Assembly (NCBI GenBank): GCA_021782015.1 | Contig: JAJXVS010000005.1 | Coordinates: forward strand, 1 to 34,352 | From: a bacterium | Lineage (GTDB): Bacteria; Spirochaetota; Spirochaetia; Treponematales; Rectinemataceae | Direction of reading: 5' to 3' | DNA length: 34,352 nucleotides | Translations under genes and position numbers: made by a program | Shown here: positions 18,518-25,473 of the stretch, piece by piece | Layout of the letters: every line of letters starts with the position of its first letter | How positions within the stretch are numbered: the stretch's first letter is position 1 | The notes under the pieces: model-generated | Databases searched by the model: none | Told to the model about the DNA's origin: nothing | What the model saw: the letters and a program-made list of their open reading frames with translations, nothing else

Positions 18518-19675
18518 ATGACCGGACGCGAACGCGTGCTCGCCACCCTCGCTCACGAGGAGGCCGACAGACTCCCCATCGTCATCGGCGGAACCAATGC
18601 CACCGGCATCAAAATGAAGGCCTATCGCGCCCTCGCCTCTCGCCTGGGCGAGGAGCCCGGAGATCGCTACATCTACGACTGGCCCGAACTCGGCACAGCC
18701 CTTCCGACCGAGCGAATTCTCGAACGTCTCGATTCCGACACGAGAGCCGTGCTCGATCGCTTCCCGGCCTTCGTCTACGAGCGCGCCTTGGCGCGGCAGC
18801 CCCACGCGGATTTTATCGACGATTGGGGCGGTGGCGCAAAGGAGATCGATCCGGGCAATTGGTACCCGGGCATTCATCCGCTCGCCCAAGCCACTTCGAT
18901 CGCCGATATAGAAGCCTACCCCTGGCCCGATATGGACGATCCGACACGAGTTGCCAATGTCAAGGCAGAGGTCCAGGGCCTCGCGGCCCAAGGCCGCCAT
19001 GCGACCTTGGGCTGCCCCTGGCTCCTCTTTCCCTTTGAGCGAGCCCAGGCGATGCGCGGGCTGGACAATTTTCTCGCCGACATGGCGGGCGAACCGGAAT
19101 TCGCCTCGGCCCTCCTCTGGAAAATCGAGGGCCTCTGCAAGACGCTGATGGGCCACTTTCTCGACGAGGCAGGCGATGATCTGGACATCATCAAGATCGG
19201 GGATGATCTCGGCATGCAGGAAAATCTCCTCATATCCCCCGCGACCTATCGGGAGATCCTCAAACCCGTGCACGCAGATTTCATGCAATTCATACGATCG
19301 AGGACCAAGGCCAGGATTTTTTTCCACACCGACGGCGACGTCTATGACCTCGTGCCCGACCTCATCGAACTCGGCGTCGACATCCTCAACCCGATCCAAT
19401 CGGGGGCCGGGCGGATGTCGGATCTCGTGCGGCTCAAGCGCGAATTCGGAAAGCACCTCGTATTCTGCGGCGCGATCGACACCCAGCGCATCCTGCCCTT
19501 TGGCAGCCCCTCCGAGGTGCGCGCCGAGGTACGGCGGGTTATCGAGGCCCTGGCTCCCGGAGGCGGCTATATGCTCGCCGCCGTGCACACGATCATGAAC
19601 GAGGTGCCTCCCGAAAACATTCTGGCGATGGTCGACGCTGCAAAGGAATTCGGAAGCTATCCCTTGCGGCATTGA
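18518..19675 (+). CDS. Uroporphyrinogen decarboxylase (URO-D) superfamily protein
   Basis: MTGRERVLATLAHEEADRLPI, FFHTDGDVYDLVPDLIELGVDILNPIQSGAGRMS, LKREFGKHLVFCGAIDTQRILPFG, GGGYMLAAVHTIMNEVPPENILAMVDAA. Start chosen at ATG after AAGGAGG. Confidence 0.85.
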   Translation: MTGRERVLATLAHEEADRLPIVIGGTNATGIKMKAYRALASRLGEEPGDRYIYDWPELGTALPTERILERLDSDTRAVLDRFPAFVYERALARQPHADFIDDWGGGAKEIDPGNWYPGIHPLAQATSIADIEAYPWPDMDDPTRVANVKAEVQGLAAQGRHATLGCPWLLFPFERAQAMRGLDNFLADMAGEPEFASALLWKIEGLCKTLMGHFLDEAGDDLDIIKIGDDLGMQENLLISPATYREILKPVHADFMQFIRSRTKARIFFHTDGDVYDLVPDLIELGVDILNPIQSGAGRMSDLVRLKREFGKHLVFCGAIDTQRILPFGSPSEVRAEVRRVIEALAPGGGYMLAAVHTIMNEVPPENILAMVDAAKEFGSYPLRH

Positions 19676-19761
19676 TCGGAGGGCCCTGGCAAGAAAAAAG
19701 CGCCCCAGTCCGGGCGGCGGGGGCAGCGGGCGTCAATCCAGGAACGGGTGGCTCAACTGCA

Positions 19762-19793
19762 GGGGGGCGACCGGCGATGGCCGGTCGCCCCCC
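19762..19793. terminator. Strong hairpin in convergent intergenic region
   Basis: GGGGGGCGACCGGC-GATG-GCCGGTCGCCCCCC, 14-bp perfect stem, followed by more C and TTATT. Confidence 0.75.
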
Positions 19794-19804
19794 CCCCCTT
19801 ATTC

Positions 19805-20959
19805 CTAAATCTGGACCCGCAGAGCCAGGGTCAGGCCAAGCCCGTTCAGAGTCGTGCCCGAAATCAAGGATGCAGAGCTGAGATTCGAAAGGCTCGGCAA
19901 CTGGACAATCGGGCGCTCAAGATCGAGCGAGGTCGCGATGGTCAACACGGCCGCGACTATCTTGACTTCGAGTCCACCCGAAAGCACCAAAGAGGCATCC
20001 TCTGAGTGCAAAGAGACCGGTGCGCTCAAGGTCTGGGAGATTGTGGTTGCCGAGGTCGTGGAGGTCGTGGCCGATGTGACGGTAGCTTTCACATCGAAAT
20101 TGGAGGAATAATCAGTAATATGATAATATGCTCCCACTTTGGCGAATGGCGTGAGCACCCAAAGCACGGTCTTGGACGCGCTGAAAAGCGCACCGATGGT
20201 ATTCACGCGGGAATGGAAGCCGAGGCTCCCACTCATATCGATCGTGCCGAGCCCTTGAAGTACAGGGGCCTGCATTCCAATTCCCCCAAAACTGAAATTG
20301 CTTACCGAGAAATCGAAACTCGAATAGGTGTAACTCAGTCCCAAGGAAACTGAGGGAGTGAAATACCCGGTGCTGTCCGAGAGAATGACCTTCCTGACAA
20401 GGCCCCCTGCGGATAGTACACCCATGTCCGCTCCCAATTTCTTGAGGTCGATGGGCATGCTGGCGCCGAAAGCGTTGACAGCCGATTCAGTCATGGCCGT
20501 TGAAAGATAGAAACCATTGGCGAAAGCCTCAAAGCCCCCCGGCAGAGCGAGACCGGCACCAAAGCGAAACGCCGGAATCGCGAAGGCATTCGTGGTTGCC
20601 ATGGTGAAAACATCGGCCGGCATGTTCGCCGACACCAGATTGGGGATCGAAAGAAGCGAAAACTTCCAGACATTAGGCGAGTTGCTCCCCAGCGCTTTCG
20701 AAAAACCGTCCATGGTCGCTATCGAAACACCGGCGAATGTCAAGGTGAGTCCAACTCGGCCTTTCAATTTGGCCTCACCCACAAAATCGTTCCCGGAAAT
20801 GGCGAGTTGATGAAGCCGAGGGCTGAGATCCTGGCCTATTGACGTAAACAGAGTCGTGACATCGGTATTGAGCGCGCTGAAATCGAGGAGGGACTGGGCA
20901 AAAGCTCCGAATGCAAGCGGAACCAAAAGGAAAAATGCGAGGACCTTCGATCTAATCAT
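19805..20959 (-). CDS. Hypothetical exported, probably outer-membrane protein
   Basis: Signal peptide MIRSKVLAFFLLVPLAFGAFAQ; alternating beta-type composition, SD AAGGAG upstream; last gene of minus-strand operon. Confidence 0.65.
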   Translation of the reverse strand: MIRSKVLAFFLLVPLAFGAFAQSLLDFSALNTDVTTLFTSIGQDLSPRLHQLAISGNDFVGEAKLKGRVGLTLTFAGVSIATMDGFSKALGSNSPNVWKFSLLSIPNLVSANMPADVFTMATTNAFAIPAFRFGAGLALPGGFEAFANGFYLSTAMTESAVNAFGASMPIDLKKLGADMGVLSAGGLVRKVILSDSTGYFTPSVSLGLSYTYSSFDFSVSNFSFGGIGMQAPVLQGLGTIDMSGSLGFHSRVNTIGALFSASKTVLWVLTPFAKVGAYYHITDYSSNFDVKATVTSATTSTTSATTISQTLSAPVSLHSEDASLVLSGGLEVKIVAAVLTIATSLDLERPIVQLPSLSNLSSASLISGTTLNGLGLTLALRVQI

Positions 20960-20981
20960 GCCGGTGCTCCTTGTCTCGCCA

Positions 20982-22604
20982 TCATGGGGCTTGGTTCACC
21001 TGAGCATAGGTCAGGAGAACGACACCATTGGTTCCCGAGACCATGAGGCCCTGGGTCGTCCAGGAAAGATCGCCGGTCGCCTGGGCATCGCCGCCAAAAT
21101 CGGGGAGTCCCGAAAAGAAGGGATAGCTCTTGAATAGCCCCCCGTCCTTAAGGAGGTAAAGGGCCCCGCCCCTGCCGAGAACCGCGATCCAGACGTGACC
21201 ACCATTGATCGTGGCCCTCAGTTTGGCGACCGAAACGGCCTTGCCCAAAACGATGGGCTGGGCTGCAAGGGGTGTTCCGGCGCTATCGACAAGCATGCCG
21301 TCCGAACCAATACCTTCTATTGCGAAGACACCACGGTCACTGCCCACATAGAGAGTTCGCGTGGTACCTGAGATGACTTCGGAAACGCTCGTGGCCAGAG
21401 GTGCCGCGCCGGAAACCGAGGGAAGCGAAATCGTATTGTTCTTGAGCACCGCATTCAGCAAATCGGAAAACTTGGGATTCTGCCCGAGGGCATTGATGGT
21501 CGAGACCACATCGCCTCCGACCCGGAAGTTGTTGATCGCCGGCACGGCGAGATAGCCAAAGTCGTTCGTCGCGTCGATCGAATAGTCGGCGATTATCGGC
21601 TTGTCGCTGCTGGTGATCGAATCCTTGAGGGTCGATCCCAGTTGATCGAGGTTGGCTGCAAGATCGAACCATCCCCACCCGCCGTTGGAACTGTATGCCC
21701 CGCCCAAGGTGCCCTTTGGACCTTCATAGAAGATGACATTCTGGGCCTTGCTTACAGATGGCGTCACGGTGTTGTCCACATAGTTAAGAGGAATGGCGCC
21801 CGCCGCATCGACTTCTCCCACTGCGAGCGGGTTTCCGGAGGCATCCTTGATTGAAAGCTGAGAAATACCCATTGATGAGCCTGTTCCGCCCAAGGCCCAA
21901 ACACCCCTGTCCGTGCAGATCCAAAGAGCATCGGCCCCGAAACTCCCGTCGCTGTTCATTACCTTGCCCGCACCGAGGCCGTTTGCTTGCGTAATACCAT
22001 TCGTGCCGGCGATCGAGAGCGTCCCGGTCTGATTTCCGGCGTCGTCAAATACACTGAGCACACCATTGGCGAGATAGTAAGTGGCGGAGCCAAGGGCGAG
22101 CGCTCGAACCCCGCGGAGATCACTTGTCGTAAAACTGTCCTGGAAGGGGCTTGGCTGGACCGTCAGGTCAACGGTGGTGGTGGTGCCGGCGACGATATTG
22201 AAAGGGTCCTTGGATACGGCGAACTTCACCGCCCGAAAATCCGTTCCACCTTTTGCGCTCAAAGCGAGGTACAGTGAGCAATTCTGAAGTTGCGGCAAAC
22301 CATCGATGGTCAGAGCGCCATTCAGGGGAACGGGCGCCTCGAAAACGGGAGAGGAACCGGCAAGGGGGACGAGCCCTCCCCTCGATTCAAGGTATATCCG
22401 GACAACCTGGGCCCCCATCCCTGCAGGGAGCATCGCGCGTGATGCGAGTGCATTTTTCGAGAGCCCCGTGTTTGATTCCAAGATCGCCGAAGGAAAGGGA
22501 ATGCTCAACTTTCCGCTCGGCGGCCCCATCAGGGAGCAAGAAGACACAGCCGTGGCAATCAAAAGAGAGAATACTATGTGCGAAACTACACCGTGTCGTT
22601 TCAT
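20982..22604 (-). CDS. Hypothetical lipoprotein with beta-propeller-like repeats
   Basis: MKRHGVVSHIVFSLLIATAVSSCS lipobox; recurring DRGVWAL / DRGVFAI / GGALYLL / TNGVVLL segments. Start 22604 follows AGGAGG. Confidence 0.65.
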   Translation of the reverse strand: MKRHGVVSHIVFSLLIATAVSSCSLMGPPSGKLSIPFPSAILESNTGLSKNALASRAMLPAGMGAQVVRIYLESRGGLVPLAGSSPVFEAPVPLNGALTIDGLPQLQNCSLYLALSAKGGTDFRAVKFAVSKDPFNIVAGTTTTVDLTVQPSPFQDSFTTSDLRGVRALALGSATYYLANGVLSVFDDAGNQTGTLSIAGTNGITQANGLGAGKVMNSDGSFGADALWICTDRGVWALGGTGSSMGISQLSIKDASGNPLAVGEVDAAGAIPLNYVDNTVTPSVSKAQNVIFYEGPKGTLGGAYSSNGGWGWFDLAANLDQLGSTLKDSITSSDKPIIADYSIDATNDFGYLAVPAINNFRVGGDVVSTINALGQNPKFSDLLNAVLKNNTISLPSVSGAAPLATSVSEVISGTTRTLYVGSDRGVFAIEGIGSDGMLVDSAGTPLAAQPIVLGKAVSVAKLRATINGGHVWIAVLGRGGALYLLKDGGLFKSYPFFSGLPDFGGDAQATGDLSWTTQGLMVSGTNGVVLLTYAQVNQAP

Positions 22605-22615
22605 CTCGCTACCTC

Positions 22616-23566
22616 CTAATTCCACTGCACGCGAATGCTGCCGCTCTGCTGCCCGCCATGAGGTCGAACGACCGGCGGCAGCATGAAGCCTCCGCCAGGC
22701 ATCGGCTGGCCCGAACCGCCACCCATCCCCCCGCCTTGGCCTGGCAAGGCAGGACCACCTCCGACGATTTGAGACGGCTTGCCACGAGCGGGGCCGCTCT
22801 GTGGAGCAAAATCAATCTGGAGCGCCGCGGAATATCCTCTGCCCACGAAAACAATTTGCCCGGGGATATTCGACGAAGACTGGCCGGGCATGGAAGAAAG
22901 CGGGGCTCCTGACGGGGTAATCGACTGACCAGCCGAATTCACAATAGAAAACGAATCTCCCTGAAACTCTCCCTGCAAGGCCGTCATTAAGGCTGCGGTA
23001 TTCGAAGACCCGCTCGAACCAGCACCCTGTTGGGGTGATCCGCTCTCGCCAGCCTGGGAGGAAGTCCCTCCCCCCATCGATGCCGGCATAAGAATATCTC
23101 GAACAGGACGTCCCGGAATGAAGGCAACCCGGCCATCGCGCACCTCAAGGGCGAGTCCATCATAGGTGAATTGGGTCCCTCTAACGGAAGCCGTCGAATA
23201 GGGACTTGTCACATTGAACTCCTGTGCGATGCCAGCCGATGATTTGACCTGCGCCGACACCGAACCAACCCGCAGATTTAGGTTCGTCCGAAGCGACCCC
23301 GCCTGGGACAGGATCTTGTCGATGGTAAGGCGCGTCAGAGGCGCAACCGAAACACGATTTTCCGCGATGGCAAGCACGGCCGTCGAGTCGAAACCTGTCG
23401 AAACGGTCGCGAGCATGTCCAGTTTCATTCCGTTCGTCGCGGGCTTCCAAGCGCCGCCCAAAGCTTTCACCTCTACCTTGCCTTTGATGTCTTGGAGGAC
23501 AGCCGTTTCGGCCGCGAGTGCGAGAGCCGAAATGAGTGAAAGGACAACCATCAAGATCTGTTTCAT
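22616..23566 (-). CDS. FecR-domain exported protein with Gly/Pro-rich C-terminus
   Basis: Signal peptide MKQILMVVLSLISALALAAE; GFDSTAVLAIAENRVSVAPLTRLTID, LRVGSVSAQV, FNVTSPYSTASVRGTQFTYDG typical of FecR domains; C-terminal GGGMGGGSGQPMPGGG. Confidence 0.8.
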   Translation of the reverse strand: MKQILMVVLSLISALALAAETAVLQDIKGKVEVKALGGAWKPATNGMKLDMLATVSTGFDSTAVLAIAENRVSVAPLTRLTIDKILSQAGSLRTNLNLRVGSVSAQVKSSAGIAQEFNVTSPYSTASVRGTQFTYDGLALEVRDGRVAFIPGRPVRDILMPASMGGGTSSQAGESGSPQQGAGSSGSSNTAALMTALQGEFQGDSFSIVNSAGQSITPSGAPLSSMPGQSSSNIPGQIVFVGRGYSAALQIDFAPQSGPARGKPSQIVGGGPALPGQGGGMGGGSGQPMPGGGFMLPPVVRPHGGQQSGSIRVQWN

Positions 23567-23575
23567 CGATTCCTC

Positions 23576-24931
23576 CTACAGCGCGATCGAGAGACCGGCG
23601 CTGACCGCGTACCCGAAAGGCGATTTCTGGATGTACGAAGAGTCGTAACTGCCAGCAAAAGGCACATAAAAACCAAACGAAGTAGTCAGATTCACATCGC
23701 TGAGCAAACGAACAGTTCCTCCCAGATCTTCCTCAACCCCGAGAAGTCCAAGGCCCGCCGTGGGGAGCACGCCCGATAACGATACGGGCCCCGTTCCATT
23801 CTTGACATAGAGAAGCGTCTTTGAACTCGCTTGCACGGCTCGCAGGCCGATTAGTTCAGAAGGAAAGGGCTGGAAGTAGAAATCAGCTTCAATCTGCGTG
23901 AGATTGGCCGGGTCCGGGGACAGCACGAGGCCAACCGGTACCGTTATGGGAACAAATTCCGTGGCATTGCCGCTTGTGTTGCCTGAAGTTGCTGTCTGCG
24001 CATCTGGATCGCCGGAGCCATAGAGTGCGCGAAGCCCCCCCGACATGCCGGGGCCGAGGGCGAGTTGAGCCTGGGCCCCGAAGCTCCAGGCGCGAACGGC
24101 CGCATATTCATATATATAACCAGTTGTCGAGGTCGCGCTGGTAACATAAGACAAACTTCGTCCAAATTCGAATATTCCGAATGCCGAATACGAGAGCATG
24201 GAAGTAGGATTTCCCGTGAAACCGGCCGAAAGGTAAGCTGAACTGGCCGGACCGCTGCTCGAAAGGTTTTGCACAGTCTGATATTCTTGAATTAATTGGT
24301 TAGGATTTCGGAGATCTTCCTGCACAGTGAAGGCAAAAAACGCGTCATGATTGCGAATCCTGGGACTTCGAAGGCCGAAAGTGGCGACGGCGCGCGGAGG
24401 AGCGAAGTCGGGATCACCATAGGTCGAATCGGCCGTCGTGGAGATCAGCGGAGCCGTAGAGGGAAGCAAACCTGTATATCCGAGCACGACCCTTAGGGAG
24501 AGAATCGGATAGACAGCCTGGAAATTGAATCCGTCCAGCCTGTAGGCGAAGAGCGACCCGGTCGGATCCACATAATAGAAACGTCCGATCGCGAAGGCGA
24601 GCCGGTCGAGCCCCTCCTTTTCGCGAGGGGCGGAATAGGATAGGTTTAATTCAGGGATATCAATTCCCGACAGGGTCCAGGGGAGGGTCGGCGTCGTCGT
24701 ACCGCTGGCGCCATCATAACTTCCGCCAACCGTGAGGGTTAAGCCCGATCGGAAGCTCCATCCTTTACCAAGAGGGCTGGAAAAGGTGAGACCGGCCGAC
24801 TGGTCAAGCTGGCCGCTGACATCAGCGAGCTTGGTGTACAACCCGCTCGTCGAAAGCGAAAAATCCAGGCTCTGCGCCTGAGCAGCGGCGAGGACAGCGA
24901 CCATAAATAAAGTAAATATTATTTTCTTCAT
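23576..24931 (-). CDS. Hypothetical outer-membrane beta-barrel-like protein
   Basis: Signal peptide MKKIIFTLFMVAVLAAAQAQ, many short amphipathic beta-like segments, aromatic-rich; SD GAGGTG. Confidence 0.65.
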   Translation of the reverse strand: MKKIIFTLFMVAVLAAAQAQSLDFSLSTSGLYTKLADVSGQLDQSAGLTFSSPLGKGWSFRSGLTLTVGGSYDGASGTTTPTLPWTLSGIDIPELNLSYSAPREKEGLDRLAFAIGRFYYVDPTGSLFAYRLDGFNFQAVYPILSLRVVLGYTGLLPSTAPLISTTADSTYGDPDFAPPRAVATFGLRSPRIRNHDAFFAFTVQEDLRNPNQLIQEYQTVQNLSSSGPASSAYLSAGFTGNPTSMLSYSAFGIFEFGRSLSYVTSATSTTGYIYEYAAVRAWSFGAQAQLALGPGMSGGLRALYGSGDPDAQTATSGNTSGNATEFVPITVPVGLVLSPDPANLTQIEADFYFQPFPSELIGLRAVQASSKTLLYVKNGTGPVSLSGVLPTAGLGLLGVEEDLGGTVRLLSDVNLTTSFGFYVPFAGSYDSSYIQKSPFGYAVSAGLSIAL

Positions 24932-25383
24932 TTTTTCACCTCGCTCAAGGCCGAGACCTTGCCGAGCATGCGAACGACTTCATCGCCTGAAAGAATCCGC
25001 TTCGGACCGCCCGAAGCATTGGCGATGCCTTGGGCTATCAGCTCGCGATAGGCGTAACGTCGTGTTGCAAAAAGGCTCCAGCCCAAGCCGCCCTTTACCT
25101 TAAGCGCCTTCATGGACAGAAAGCAGAATGATTCCAAATCTACCGGATCACCGGCCGCGACCGATTTTCCTATCCAGCCTTTGGACTGGGCCATGTCGAA
25201 GGCCGCGCCAGGTTCCGCAGACTCGTCTATCCAACCTCCGCCGACCATCGCAAGGTAAGCGGAATCGGCGAAATCAGCCTTGGGCTGGGCGAGAAGCGAA
25301 TCCATCACCTGGTTCGACTGCCCCGCGACAGCCCCTCCCACCAGGCAGAAAAAAGCCAGGAGCGTAACGCAACGTGGTTTCAT
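24928..25383 (-). CDS. Hypothetical small exported protein
   Basis: Signal peptide MKPRCVTLLAFFCLVGGAVAGQ; stop overlaps the next gene's start (ATGA); GGAGG upstream of ATG 25383. Confidence 0.6.
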   Translation of the reverse strand: MKPRCVTLLAFFCLVGGAVAGQSNQVMDSLLAQPKADFADSAYLAMVGGGWIDESAEPGAAFDMAQSKGWIGKSVAAGDPVDLESFCFLSMKALKVKGGLGWSLFATRRYAYRELIAQGIANASGGPKRILSGDEVVRMLGKVSALSEVKK

Positions 25384-25403
25384 CGCCACATCTTCCTCCA
25401 TTT

Positions 25404-25432
25404 TTGACCACAAGCTCGCGGCGAACTATAAT
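25404..25432 (+). promoter_or_regulatory. Sigma70-type promoter for CHASE2-cyclase gene
   Basis: TTGACC (25404-25409), 17-bp spacer, TATAAT (25427-25432); ATG at 25474. Confidence 0.75.
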
Positions 25433-25473
25433 GGCATATTGTATCTCATGGAAGTGATTTTTGGGAGAGTTCC

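Noticed and set aside
18497-19672. 391-aa minus-strand ORF opposite the URO-D gene
   Set aside because: Shadow ORF covering nearly the same interval as a recognisable gene.
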